From Rhodococcus sp. SMB37 (GTDB taxonomy: Bacteria > Actinomycetota > Actinomycetes > Mycobacteriales > Mycobacteriaceae), in contig NZ_SLVY01000005.1 of NCBI RefSeq assembly GCF_004345605.1, positions 310,001-374,000 of the forward strand: a DNA stretch of 64,000 bases, in the 5' to 3' direction. Shown here piece by piece: positions 23,978 through 33,776 of the stretch (positions are counted from its first letter, which is position 1; each line of letters starts with the position of its first letter). The notes below the pieces were generated by a model that ran no database searches, was not told where the DNA came from, and saw only the letters and a list, made by a program, of their open reading frames with translations. A program made the position numbers and the translations under genes.

Positions 23978-24979
23978 TCACAATCCGATAGAACCCGCGA
24001 TCATCGGCCAGGAGGCGTGGAGGTCGTCCTGCCAATAGCCCCACGAATGCGTTCCATGGGAGCGGAATTCGAATGTCGCGGGGATGTCCAGTTCCTCGAG
24101 CCGGGTCGCCAGGCGATGCGTACAATCGTTCACCGCAGCCTCGATGACACCCCCGACAACGATCTGATTCAACAAAAGCCCAGGATCGCCCTCGACCGAT
24201 CTCGCCCCCAGGTTCTCGTGCGCCCCCGGCAGCCCGGTCGCAGACGAGATGTACAGGTCGATACCCCGCAACTTCTCCGCGTTGACGTACGGGTCGTTCG
24301 CGGCCCAACCGGGCCCATCGAGCGGGCCCCACATGTTCTCGACGTCCGCCTCCCCACGACTCTCGACGACGGTACGGACATAGAGTTGCCCCAGCTCCGT
24401 ACTGGTCTCGGCACACCCGCTGTACGCCCCGACCGCCTCGTACAGCGACGGTTCCTCGATCGCCAGACTCAAGACCGATGTACCCGACATCGACAGACCC
24501 GCAATCGCGTTCACACCCGTGGTGCCGAACGCCTCGTCCACGATCGGCGGCAGCTCCTGCGTAAGGAACGTCGTCCATTTGTTGCGGCCGAGCGCCGGAT
24601 CGTCGCGTTCCCAATCGGTGTAATAGGTGAACGACCCATCGAGCGGCGTGACGACGTTGACATTCTTGTCAGCGAAGAACTCGTCGATATCGGTACGGGC
24701 GTCCCATGTGGCCTTCCCCTCCCCGCCTCCTGCCCCATTGAGCAGGTACAGCGTGGGCCGCGGAACGCTCGCGTCGGCCGGTGTCCGCACCCGGAGAGGG
24801 ACGACCCGATCCATCGCCGCCGAGTAGACGTGCGCGACGACCGTACGATCTGCCTCGATCTCGATGCGAGACAGACTCGAAACGGGTTCGGCGGCAACTT
24901 CACTCGCGAATACCGCTGACGACACACATGTAAGAGCGGCAACCGACAACGCCGCACACGTTCGCCGGAACGAGACCAC
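23978..24979 (-). CDS. Mycolyltransferase, antigen 85/Cmt family (copy 1)
   Basis: A 333-residue exported alpha/beta hydrolase: signal peptide (about residues 1-31, ending VAAEP), oxyanion region YLLNGAGGG, nucleophile GLSMSG, and the catalytic histidine in HGTHSWGYW near the C terminus. These enzymes move mycolic acids between trehalose monomycolate and arabinogalactan, trehalose or, in Corynebacterium MytC, serines of small porins. Two cysteines (GCAETS, NDCTHR) probably pair. Closely related to the next gene upstream (same YTDWERDD, NKWTTFLT blocks). Preceded by a GTCAC-N6-GTCAA direct repeat shared with that paralogue. Located between it and the micro-ORFs. Confidence 0.9.
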   Translation of the reverse strand: MVSFRRTCAALSVAALTCVSSAVFASEVAAEPVSSLSRIEIEADRTVVAHVYSAAMDRVVPLRVRTPADASVPRPTLYLLNGAGGGEGKATWDARTDIDEFFADKNVNVVTPLDGSFTYYTDWERDDPALGRNKWTTFLTQELPPIVDEAFGTTGVNAIAGLSMSGTSVLSLAIEEPSLYEAVGAYSGCAETSTELGQLYVRTVVESRGEADVENMWGPLDGPGWAANDPYVNAEKLRGIDLYISSATGLPGAHENLGARSVEGDPGLLLNQIVVGGVIEAAVNDCTHRLATRLEELDIPATFEFRSHGTHSWGYWQDDLHASWPMIAGSIGL

Positions 24980-25082
24980 CCGACCGTCCTCCCGAATCCT
25001 CGGACCCCACTGAGCGAACGTCGATCACGACACCCCACCCAGCCGTAGTGAAATCATTTCTACACTATGAAGCTCCGCAATA

Positions 25083-25098
25083 GTCACGAAACGGTCAA
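25083..25098. promoter_or_regulatory. Direct-repeat site upstream of mycolyltransferase copy 1
   Basis: GTCACGAAACGGTCAA: two GTCA half-sites with an 11-bp period, the spacing typical of OmpR-family regulators. The same site occurs at 26366-26381 before the paralogue. A second shared block, TTTCTACAC (25057-25065), lies 17 bp away on the gene side. Confidence 0.5.
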
Positions 25099-25129
25099 AT
25101 TCGCGGAATCCGAGTTGCAGACACCGAAC

Positions 25130-25160
25130 GGCGAGGGCCGGCTCTGAGCCGGCCCTCGCC
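25130..25160 (-). terminator. Terminator of mycolyltransferase copy 2
   Basis: GGCGAGGGCCGGCT-CTG-AGCCGGCCCTCGCC: a perfect 14-bp stem with a 3-nt loop, 70 bp after the stop and upstream of the promoter region of copy 1. The two mycolyltransferases are therefore separate transcription units. Confidence 0.8.
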
Positions 25161-25179
25161 GAAGATGGGTGAGGACGCT

Positions 25180-25255
25180 ACAACCCGATGGGTACCGCCG
25201 CCGTCACAACCCGATGGGTACCGCCGCCGTCACAACCCGATGGCTGCCGCCATCA
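25180..25255. repeat. 26-bp tandem repeat at the 3' end of mycolyltransferase copy 2
   Basis: Two identical 26-bp units (25180-25205 and 25206-25231, beginning ACAACCCGATGGGTACC) abut a third diverged unit (25232-25255) that is the gene's own last codons. Each unit carries a stop triplet at the same place on the gene strand, so the coding end has been copied twice downstream. Confidence 0.85.
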
Positions 25256-26252
25256 TGGGCCACGACTTGTGCAGATCGTCCTCCCAGTAATCCCACGAAT
25301 GCGTACCGTTCCGCCATTCGAAGTGAGCGGGAATCTCCAACTCCTCGAGCCGCTCCGCGAGGCGCGTCGTGCAGTGGTGCACGGCCGCTTCGATGCTCCC
25401 GCCGACGACGAGCTGCCCCACGAGACCGAGCGGGTCGTAGTTGATCGACCTCGAACTCAACTGATCGTGCTCCCCTGGAAGGCCTGTTGCCGCCGACACG
25501 TACAACTCGACCCCGCGGAGCTTCTCCGCATTGAGATACGGGTCGTTCTCGATCCACCCCGGCCCACCGACCGGGCCCCACATGTTCTCGGGGTCGCCGC
25601 CCTTGGCCCGCACTACGGCCTGGACGTACGCCTGCCCCACCGGAGTACTCGTCTCTGCGCAGCCACTGTAGGCACCGACAGCGCGGTACAGCTCGGGTGC
25701 GGCGGTCGCCAGGCCGAGCACCGATGTGCCCGACATCGACAGACCCGCAATCGCATTGGCTCCAGTGGTCTCGAACTGCTCGTCGATGATGGGCGGCAAC
25801 TCCTCGGTGAGGAACGTCGTCCACTTGTTGCGGCCGAGCTCCGGATCGTCCCGCTCCCAGTCGGTGTAGTAGCTGTAGCGTCCGCCCAGCGGAGTCACCA
25901 CGTTGACGTTCTTGTCGGCGAAGAACTCATCGACGTCCGTCTGCTCGTCCCACGTGGCAATACCCTGGCCACCGCCCGATCCGTTGAGCAGATACAGCGT
26001 GGGCCGTGGCTCACTGGTGTCGGCCGGCATCCGCACCCGGAGCGGCACGACGGTATCCATCGACGCCGAATACACGTGCGCGATGACCGTACGGTCGTTC
26101 TCCACCTCGATGTGCGACAACTCCGAGGTTCGCTCACCGGCGGTCGACGATCCCGGACCGGGTTCGGCCGATGCCCCCGCCGGTACACACACAGCGGCCG
26201 CCAGTCCGACCGTCACCGCACCACACACACGTCGGAACCACATCGACCCCAT
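25230..26252 (-). CDS. Mycolyltransferase, antigen 85/Cmt family (copy 2)
   Basis: About 340 residues with a signal peptide (cleavage near GASAEP), oxyanion region YLLNGSGGG, nucleophile GLSMSG and histidine in NGTHSWDYW. Very similar to copy 1 over the whole mature region, so the pair is a duplication. Exports to the periplasm/mycomembrane and transfers mycoloyl groups. ATG at 26252 is preceded by GGGGTGGG; ATG 26243 is an alternative. Its 3' end carries an odd 26-bp tandem repeat of the stop region. The promoter region shares a GTCAC-N6-GTCAA repeat and a TTTCTACAC block with copy 1. Confidence 0.9.
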   Translation of the reverse strand: MGSMWFRRVCGAVTVGLAAAVCVPAGASAEPGPGSSTAGERTSELSHIEVENDRTVIAHVYSASMDTVVPLRVRMPADTSEPRPTLYLLNGSGGGQGIATWDEQTDVDEFFADKNVNVVTPLGGRYSYYTDWERDDPELGRNKWTTFLTEELPPIIDEQFETTGANAIAGLSMSGTSVLGLATAAPELYRAVGAYSGCAETSTPVGQAYVQAVVRAKGGDPENMWGPVGGPGWIENDPYLNAEKLRGVELYVSAATGLPGEHDQLSSRSINYDPLGLVGQLVVGGSIEAAVHHCTTRLAERLEELEIPAHFEWRNGTHSWDYWEDDLHKSWPMMAAAIGL

Positions 26253-26365
26253 GAACCCACCCCTTCGCAAACTGCCTGATCCCACGACACATCACGACGA
26301 CCCGCCCAGCGCTCCCCGACAAGCCCCGAATTACACGCCTGTTTCTACACGATCCCCACCGGAAG

Positions 26366-26381
26366 GTCACGAAAGGGTCAA
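26366..26381. promoter_or_regulatory. Direct-repeat site upstream of mycolyltransferase copy 2
   Basis: GTCACGAAAGGGTCAA, differing by one base from the site before copy 1, with the shared TTTCTACAC block 16 bp away (26342-26350). The parallel layout in both leaders points to one regulator, perhaps of the MtrA/PhoP class; this is inference. Confidence 0.5.
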
Positions 26382-26424
26382 GATCTTGGTACGGAACACA
26401 GGGGCGGAACCCACACCACGAGAC

Positions 26425-26458
26425 GAGGCCCGACCCCACCGAAGTGGGATCGGGCCTC
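26425..26458 (-). terminator. groEL2 terminator
   Basis: A 15-bp stem with one G-T type mismatch pair closed, on the RNA strand, by a UUCG tetraloop (arms GAGGCCCGATCCCAC and GTGGGGTCGGGCCTC). It lies 34 bp after the groEL2 stop. UUCG loops on long GC stems are typical of strong intrinsic terminators. Confidence 0.85.
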
Positions 26459-26492
26459 GCGACGAGCTACCTGGCGTGTGCCGGGGGCTGGA

Positions 26493-28199
<1,707 letters not shown>

Positions 28200-28257
28200 T
28201 CAGTGCCCGCGACGGACGACCAGGGGTGTCGATATTTCCCGGTCTCACCGTCCCGAC

Positions 28258-28284
28258 CTGGCACTCGCTTGTTGTGAGTGCCAA
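28258..28284. promoter_or_regulatory. CIRCE element 1 (HrcA operator)
   Basis: TGGCACTC-N9-GAGTGCCA with the exact 9-bp spacing of CIRCE (consensus TTAGCACTC-N9-GAGTGCTAA). It lies just downstream of the expected transcription start of groEL2. Confidence 0.85.
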
Positions 28285-28289
28285 CTGCA

Positions 28290-28318
28290 TTTTTAGCACT
28301 CGAGGGTGGCGAGTGCAA
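28290..28318 (-). promoter_or_regulatory. groEL2 promoter
   Basis: On the minus strand TTGCAC (28318-28313) and TAAAAA (28295-28290) with a 17-bp spacer. Both hexamers are inside or touching CIRCE element 2, so HrcA binding would block polymerase directly. Confidence 0.7.
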
Positions 28319-28319
28319 G
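28293..28319. promoter_or_regulatory. CIRCE element 2 (HrcA operator)
   Basis: TTAGCACTC-N9-GAGTGCAAG: eight of nine positions in one arm and seven in the other follow the CIRCE consensus with the correct 9-bp spacer. It overlays the groEL2 promoter. Confidence 0.85.
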
Positions 28320-28378
28320 GTTACCGGCACTCGACCACCCTCGTCACGGTGCAGAAGGCTCCTGCACCGACCCATCGA

Positions 28379-28906
28379 CTAGCGAGGCGTGGAGCCCACA
28401 CCCACGGCGCACCACTGCCCCGTGGCGGTGTTGACCGCGAACGACTGAGCACCGATGCACGTGACACCGGTCGTGTCGGCCGTCGCTCCCGAACCCCAGC
28501 CCGCCACCGACAACGTGGTCGCCGGACCCTGCGCCCACGAATGGCTCAGACCGCCGCCGAGCGCGTACGCGTACGAGCGGCCGCCGTCGCGCGCCGCACT
28601 GAGCGCCGTGCCGAACCCGGTTGCCTGGGATTCGGCGGCACCCGCGGACTCGGCGACCGACACCGCAGTGCCGCTGTCGGCTGCCGATGCCCGCGCGAAG
28701 CCCTCGCCGGTGGTCGTCGCACCACAGCTCGCCGTATCCGACACCAGGATCTGATTCTCGGACGGCGGCGACACACACGTCACCGGCGCGGCCGACGCCG
28801 TACCCGCGCCCACCGAGGCGAACGATGCTGCGCCGACGGCAATCGCCGCGAATGCCTGCGCAACACGACGGCCGGAGAAGACGGACCGGAGAGAACGAAT
28901 GGACAA
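28379..28906 (-). CDS. Secreted Ala/Gly/Thr-rich protein, DUF6764-like
   Basis: About 175 residues: a Sec signal peptide (basic SIRSLRSVFSGRR then a hydrophobic stretch ending ASAAP) followed by a small domain rich in Ala, Gly, Thr and Ser, with four cysteines (VTCVSP, ASCGAT, VTCIGA, QWCAVG) likely to form two disulfides. The repeating short polar/small pattern resembles the DUF6764 family of Corynebacteriales; this assignment is tentative. TTG start at 28906 with AGGAG six bases upstream. Sits upstream of the groEL2 promoter on the same strand. Function unknown. Confidence 0.65.
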   Translation of the reverse strand: MSIRSLRSVFSGRRVAQAFAAIAVGAASFASVGAGTASAAPVTCVSPPSENQILVSDTASCGATTTGEGFARASAADSGTAVSVAESAGAAESQATGFGTALSAARDGGRSYAYALGGGLSHSWAQGPATTLSVAGWGSGATADTTGVTCIGAQSFAVNTATGQWCAVGVGSTPR

Positions 28907-28992
28907 GAAGTGCTCCTCTGCGCTGGAAGAAGGAGGGAGAATGCCCCCGGGGCGCAGGGTACCGGGCTCAGGTGCGGCGCGCGAGAGCCTGA

Positions 28993-29769
28993 TCACACCG
29001 ATCGAAGCAACTCCGGAAGATCGGCGACCGAGTCGATCACATGGTCGGGCCGGTCGACGGCGAGCTCGAGCACGGACCGGCGGAATTTTCCGGTGCGCAC
29101 CAGGACTCCCATCATTCCGAGCCGCTGCCCAGGCAGCACCTCGCCGTACAGATCGTCACCGACCACGACCATGCGCGACGGGTCGACATCCATGATGTCC
29201 GCGGCCGCGAGGAAGCCCTGCATCGACGGCTTTCCCACCGTCACCACCGATTGACCGCTGAGCTCCTCGAGCCCGGCAAGATAGGCACCCGTGTCGAGGC
29301 GCAGTCCGTCGGGCCCCTGCCAGCTGGCCGCGCGGTGCATCGCGACGACGGGGACACCGTCGAGCATCAGCTCGGCAACCCGACTCATCGTCCGATGCGT
29401 GAATTGCTCCCCCGCACCGCCGAGCACCACCACATCGGGATCGAGGTCGTCGCGCTCGATCCCGTCGAGATCGGCATCGACGTCGCCGGCGTTGAGCACC
29501 CAGCACCGGCGCCCCGGGTACGTCTGCTTCAGATACTCGGCTGTGAGCGACGCGGCCGTGACGATCTCGCTCGGCTCGACGGGCATGCCGAGATCGCTGA
29601 GCGTTGCAGCGATCTCGGCACACGTCCGTGACGTGGTGTTGGTCAGGAACGCCCGCGGCACCCCACTCTCGCGGAGCTGCGCGAGGACGTCGGCGGCGCC
29701 GGGCACCGGCTCCCACGACGTCACGATCACGCCCTCGATATCGAACAGCACTCCCGCCACGTCGCTCAT
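28993..29769 (-). CDS. HAD-superfamily IIA hydrolase (NagD/LHPP-like)
   Basis: A 258-residue phosphatase of the HAD IIA group: motif I FDIEGV, motif II Thr in FLTNTTSRT, the cap domain in the middle, Lys in GKPS, and motif III GDDLYGEV. The second acidic residue of motif I is Glu instead of the usual Asp; LHPP-type relatives also vary here. Cytoplasmic; probably acts on a small phosphorylated metabolite. ATG at 29769. Gap of 31 bp to the htpG stop upstream; may be co-transcribed with htpG. Confidence 0.85.
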   Translation of the reverse strand: MSDVAGVLFDIEGVIVTSWEPVPGAADVLAQLRESGVPRAFLTNTTSRTCAEIAATLSDLGMPVEPSEIVTAASLTAEYLKQTYPGRRCWVLNAGDVDADLDGIERDDLDPDVVVLGGAGEQFTHRTMSRVAELMLDGVPVVAMHRAASWQGPDGLRLDTGAYLAGLEELSGQSVVTVGKPSMQGFLAAADIMDVDPSRMVVVGDDLYGEVLPGQRLGMMGVLVRTGKFRRSVLELAVDRPDHVIDSVADLPELLRSV

Positions 29770-29800
29770 ACCCCCGAGCCTATAGCCCGAGTGAACCGGT

Positions 29801-31726
29801 TCAGACCGTGCGGGCGAGCCGGTCCGCGAGCAGATGCGTGAAGCGTGCGGGATCGTCGACCTCGCCGCCCTCGGCGATCAAGGCCATCCCGTACAGCAGC
29901 TCCGCGGTCTCGGCGAGCGCCGGGTCGTCGGTGCGGCCATCGTGCGCCGCGCGCAGCCCCGACACGAGCGGGTGCCCCGGGTTCAGTTCGAGGATCCGCT
30001 TGGTGTGCGGCACCGGCTGACCCGACGCCTTGTACATGCGCTCGAGCGCCGGCGACATGCTGAATGTGTCGCCCACGATGCACGCCGGCGACGTCGTCAG
30101 GCGCGACGACAGACGCACCTCCTTGACGTGCTCGTCGAGGGTCTCCTTCATCCACGTCAGGAGATCACCGAACTCCTTCTCCTGCTCCTCGCGTTCGGCT
30201 TCGGCCGCCTTCTTCTCGTCCTCGGTGTCGAGGTCCACCTCGCCCTTCGCGACCGACCTGAAGGCCTTGCCCTCGAATTCGGGAACCGACGTCACCCACA
30301 TCTCGTCGACGGGGTCGGTCAGCAACAGCACCTCGATGCCCTTCGCCGTGAACGCCTCCATGTGAGGGGAACTCTCGAGCAACTGACGGGACTCGCCGGT
30401 GATGTAGTAGATCTCGTCCTGGCCGTCCTTCATTCGCTCGACATATCCGGCGAGCGTGGTCTGCTCGTCGGCGCTCGCCGTGGAATCGAACGACGTGATC
30501 GCGAGCAACGTGTCGCGGTTGTCGGTGTCGGAGATCAGACCTTCCTTGAGTACGCGCCCGAACTCGTTCCAGAAGGTGCGGTACTTGTCTGCGTCATGGG
30601 TCGCCATGTCCTTGACGGTGGACAGGACCTTCTTCGTGAGACGACGACGAATGGCCCGGATCTGGCGGTCCTGCTGCAGGATCTCACGGGAGACGTTGAG
30701 CGACAGGTCCTGCGCATCGACGACACCCTTGACGAAACGCAGGTATTCAGGGATGAGGTCTTCGCAGTCGTCCATGATGAACACGCGCTTGACGTAGAGC
30801 TGGATGCCCGTCTTGCGCTCGCGGGCGAACAGATCGAACGGGGCGTGCGTCGGAATGAACAGCAACGCTTGGTATTCGAATGTTCCCTCGGCACGCATCG
30901 GGATGATCTCGAGCGGTTCGTCCCACGCGTGGGCGACGTGCTTGTAGAACTCGTGGTACTCGTCGTCCGACACCTCGTCGCGCGAACGCGCCCACAACGC
31001 CTTCTGCGAGTTGAGGGTCTTGGTCTCGAAGGTGACCTCGTCGGCGCCGTCCTCACCCTTGGTGGTCCGGGAGACCTCCATGCGGATGGGCCACGCGATG
31101 AAGTCCGAGTACTTCTTGACGATCTCCTCGAGCTTCCACTGCGACGTGTAGTCGTAGAGATGGTCGTCGGTGTCCTCGGGCTTGAGATGGAGCGTCACCG
31201 AGGTTCCCTGCGGCGCATCCTCGACGTCTTCGATCGTGTAGGTGGATTCGCCGCTCGACTCCCACCGGGTTCCTGCATCCTGACCCGGCTTGTGTGTCAC
31301 GAGCGTGACCTTGTCGGCCACCATGAACGCCGAGTAGAAACCGATACCGAACTGGCCGATCAGCTCCTCGGACGCTGCCGCGTCCTTCGCTTCGCGCAGC
31401 TTCTTGCGCAGCTCACCGGTGCCGGATCGGGCGAGCGTGCCGATCAGGTCGACGACCTCGTCGCGCGACATGCCGATGCCGTTGTCGCGGATGGTGAGGG
31501 TGCGGGCGTCCCCGTCGACATCGAGCTCGATGTGCAGGTCGGACGTATCGACGTTCAGGTCCTTGTTCCGGAACGCCTCCAGACGGAGTTTGTCCAGCGC
31601 ATCGGACGCATTGGAGATCAACTCACGCAGGAAGGTGTCCTTGTTGGAGTAGATCGAGTGGATCATCAGATCCAGCAGCTGGCGCGCCTCGGCCTGGAAC
31701 TCGCGCTGTTCGACGTGTGTACTCAA
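29801..31726 (-). CDS. htpG: Molecular chaperone HtpG (Hsp90)
   Basis: A 641-residue Hsp90 with the N-terminal GHKL ATPase motifs NASDALDKLR, DNGIGM and GQFGIGFYSAF, the middle domain (SLNVSREILQQDR) and the C-terminal dimerisation domain. ATP-dependent cytosolic chaperone. The best start is a TTG at 31726 with AAGGGGAC upstream, giving STHVEQREFQAEARQLLDLM; the frame extends to 32176 only as a shadow of the divergent oxidoreductase gene. No CIRCE is seen in its leader, so it is not obviously under HrcA. Confidence 0.95.
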   Translation of the reverse strand: MSTHVEQREFQAEARQLLDLMIHSIYSNKDTFLRELISNASDALDKLRLEAFRNKDLNVDTSDLHIELDVDGDARTLTIRDNGIGMSRDEVVDLIGTLARSGTGELRKKLREAKDAAASEELIGQFGIGFYSAFMVADKVTLVTHKPGQDAGTRWESSGESTYTIEDVEDAPQGTSVTLHLKPEDTDDHLYDYTSQWKLEEIVKKYSDFIAWPIRMEVSRTTKGEDGADEVTFETKTLNSQKALWARSRDEVSDDEYHEFYKHVAHAWDEPLEIIPMRAEGTFEYQALLFIPTHAPFDLFARERKTGIQLYVKRVFIMDDCEDLIPEYLRFVKGVVDAQDLSLNVSREILQQDRQIRAIRRRLTKKVLSTVKDMATHDADKYRTFWNEFGRVLKEGLISDTDNRDTLLAITSFDSTASADEQTTLAGYVERMKDGQDEIYYITGESRQLLESSPHMEAFTAKGIEVLLLTDPVDEMWVTSVPEFEGKAFRSVAKGEVDLDTEDEKKAAEAEREEQEKEFGDLLTWMKETLDEHVKEVRLSSRLTTSPACIVGDTFSMSPALERMYKASGQPVPHTKRILELNPGHPLVSGLRAAHDGRTDDPALAETAELLYGMALIAEGGEVDDPARFTHLLADRLARTV

Positions 31727-31850
31727 CTCACTGTCCCCTTCGACAAGCAGATTTCCCCCTCGAATATTAGGACGGCCGGCGCCACGCGTGCACAAGCCCC
31801 CGATAGAGCCATGATGGAGGGACGTACCTCTGCGTCGACAGGAGTTGGTC

Positions 31851-33119
31851 ATGACGATTCGTCGAGTGGCCGTGGCCGGTGCCGGCATCGTGGGGCTGTC
31901 CACCGCGTGGTTTCTGCAGGACCGAGGTGTGGCCGTCACCGTCGTCGACAGGACCGGAGTCGCGACGGACGCCACCGACCCGACCGGACGCGAACGCGCC
32001 TCGTGGGGCAACGCCGGGTGGCTCGCGCCCGCCCTGACACTGCCCCTACCGGAGCCGTCGGTACTGAAATACGGGCTGCGCGCGATGTTCGACCCGTCGT
32101 CACCGGTGTATGTGCCGCCCACGCTCGACCCCAAGCTGATCCGCTTCCTCGCGGATTTCGCCCGGCACTGCACCACACGGCATCAGATGGCGGCCCTGGA
32201 GGCGTTTGCCCAGGTCAACAGGGTTGCACTGGGGGCATACGACGACCTCGCGGACGGCGGCGTTGCCGAGCAGACCCGCGACGCCGACCCCTTCCTCGCG
32301 GCGTTCACCGCGGAAACCGACCGCGACCGCCTGCTCGAGGAATTCGATCACGTGCAAGCTACGGGAGGGGAGGTCGACTACGAGGTCCTCGACGCCGAGG
32401 CGGTGCACTCGCTCGAACCCCTGCTCAGCGACAAGGTGCGCGCGGGAGTGAGGATCCGCGGTCAACGATTCATCGATCCACCACGGTTCGTCGCCTCGCT
32501 CGCGGATGCGGTGCGAGCACGCGGTGGTGAGATTCTCACCGGGTTCGACGTCACCGAGGTGCGCGACCCCGGCAACGGCGTGGTGGACGTGATCTCCACG
32601 AACGGGGACAACGTGTCCGTCGATGCGGTAGTCCTCGCGACCGGAGCGCACCTGAACGCACTGGCCCACGACTTCGGGGTGCGCACCCTGGTTCAGGCCG
32701 GTCGCGGGTACAGCTTCAGTGTGGTGCCCGACGAACTTCCCAAGAACCCGGTGTATTTCCCCGTGCAGCGCGTGGCCTGCACTCCCCTGCACGATCGGTT
32801 CCGCATCGCCGGAATGATGGAGTTCCGCAACCCCGACGCGCCCCTCGATCCGCGGCGGATCCGCGCGATCGTCGACACGACCCGTCCGCTGCTGCGCGAC
32901 GTCGACTGGGACGACCGGAGCGAGGCATGGGTCGGGTCGAGGCCGTGCACGGCCGACGGGCTGCCGCTGATCGGTGGCACTCGGTCGCCGCGGGTGTTCG
33001 TCGCAGGCGGTCACGGTATGTGGGGTGTCGCGCACGGACCGCTGACGGGTCGGCTCCTCGCGGGTGCGGTGACCGGCCACACCGATCCGGTGCTACGGCA
33101 TTTCGATCCGCTCCGTTGA
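31851..33119 (+). CDS. FAD-dependent D-amino-acid dehydrogenase-like oxidoreductase
   Basis: A 422-residue DAO-superfamily flavoprotein: N-terminal dinucleotide fold VAVAGAGIVGLSTAWFL, an SWGNAGWLAP block typical of DadA, and a C-terminal FAD-contacting GGHGMWGVAHGP. Oxidatively deaminates D-amino acids or related amines with transfer of electrons to an acceptor. ATG at 31851 with AGGAG seven bases upstream. The end overlaps the end of the convergent padR gene by 27 bp. Exact substrate unknown. Confidence 0.87.
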   Translation: MTIRRVAVAGAGIVGLSTAWFLQDRGVAVTVVDRTGVATDATDPTGRERASWGNAGWLAPALTLPLPEPSVLKYGLRAMFDPSSPVYVPPTLDPKLIRFLADFARHCTTRHQMAALEAFAQVNRVALGAYDDLADGGVAEQTRDADPFLAAFTAETDRDRLLEEFDHVQATGGEVDYEVLDAEAVHSLEPLLSDKVRAGVRIRGQRFIDPPRFVASLADAVRARGGEILTGFDVTEVRDPGNGVVDVISTNGDNVSVDAVVLATGAHLNALAHDFGVRTLVQAGRGYSFSVVPDELPKNPVYFPVQRVACTPLHDRFRIAGMMEFRNPDAPLDPRRIRAIVDTTRPLLRDVDWDDRSEAWVGSRPCTADGLPLIGGTRSPRVFVAGGHGMWGVAHGPLTGRLLAGAVTGHTDPVLRHFDPLR

Positions 33120-33650
33120 CGGACTCTGCTGCCGGCTCGCGAGACGTGCGTCCATGCCCTCGAGCCACGTGAGCGCCGCGCGTTCGTACGCGATTCCGAA
33201 CTCGACGGTGGCAGCGGAGAAGTCCGGCAGGTCGTGGTGGGCCATGAGGTCTTCGTAACCGGCGAGCTGCTTCTCGTGTTCGGCCCGATAGTGCGCGAGT
33301 ATCTCCGCGAGCCGTTCCGGACGCAGGTGGTCGGCGAAAGCGACGGTGAGGAGCAGCGGGTGCCGGATGTTCTCCGGTCCGGGGTCACGATCGATCCATT
33401 CGGCGAACGCCTGCCTGCCGGCGTCGGCGAGTGTGTAGGGCTTGCGGTCGCGCGGACCCTTCTCACCCGGCACGATCAGGCCGTCTCGTTCCATCGCGGC
33501 AAGTTCCCGATACACCTGGCTGGTAGTGAGCGACCAGAACTTGCCGATCCGCTCCTGCGCCGTGGTCACCAGGTCCCATCCCGTCATCGGACCCTCGTGC
33601 AGAAATCCCAGCAGCGACGCTGCGGTCGCGTTGAGCGGACGTCCGGCCAT
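33093..33650 (-). CDS. PadR-family transcriptional regulator
   Basis: A 185-residue regulator with the PadR winged helix at the N terminus (LLGFLHEGPMTGWDLV...SLTTSQVYRELAAMERDGLI) and a helical C-terminal domain (Vir_act_alpha_C type). ATG at 33650, with GGAG six bases upstream; a GTG just before it is possible. Two dyads (33707-33717 and 33728-33740) lie in the gap to the divergent DUF1707 gene and are probable operators. PadR proteins repress a neighbour and respond to phenolics or drugs; the ligand here is unknown. Confidence 0.87.
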   Translation of the reverse strand: MAGRPLNATAASLLGFLHEGPMTGWDLVTTAQERIGKFWSLTTSQVYRELAAMERDGLIVPGEKGPRDRKPYTLADAGRQAFAEWIDRDPGPENIRHPLLLTVAFADHLRPERLAEILAHYRAEHEKQLAGYEDLMAHHDLPDFSAATVEFGIAYERAALTWLEGMDARLASRQQSPSTERIEMP

Positions 33651-33706
33651 CACGCGCTCCCTTCATCCCGTCATCCAGAAAAGCGTTGACATTCCACTGT
33701 GTCATA

Positions 33707-33740
33707 TCCATCATGGAAGCAACGATGTTCCACAATGGAA
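33707..33740. promoter_or_regulatory. Candidate PadR operators
   Basis: TCCAT-C-ATGGA (33707-33717) and TTCCA-CAA-TGGAA (33728-33740), two related dyads in the leader between padR and the divergent DUF1707 gene. A TTGACA hexamer at 33686-33691 lies beside them. Binding is inferred from position and symmetry. Confidence 0.5.
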
Positions 33741-33776
33741 GCTCATAAGGGCAGGAAATCTCTGCTGGAGGACCTC

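Noticed and set aside
25067-25147. Short plus-strand ORF between the mycolyltransferases
   Set aside because: ATG without a ribosome site; it runs through the repeat operator and the terminator stem, so it is chance.
29834-32530. 898-codon plus-strand frame opposite htpG
   Set aside because: Antisense shadow of htpG running into the next gene; composition typical of reverse reading of GC-rich codons.
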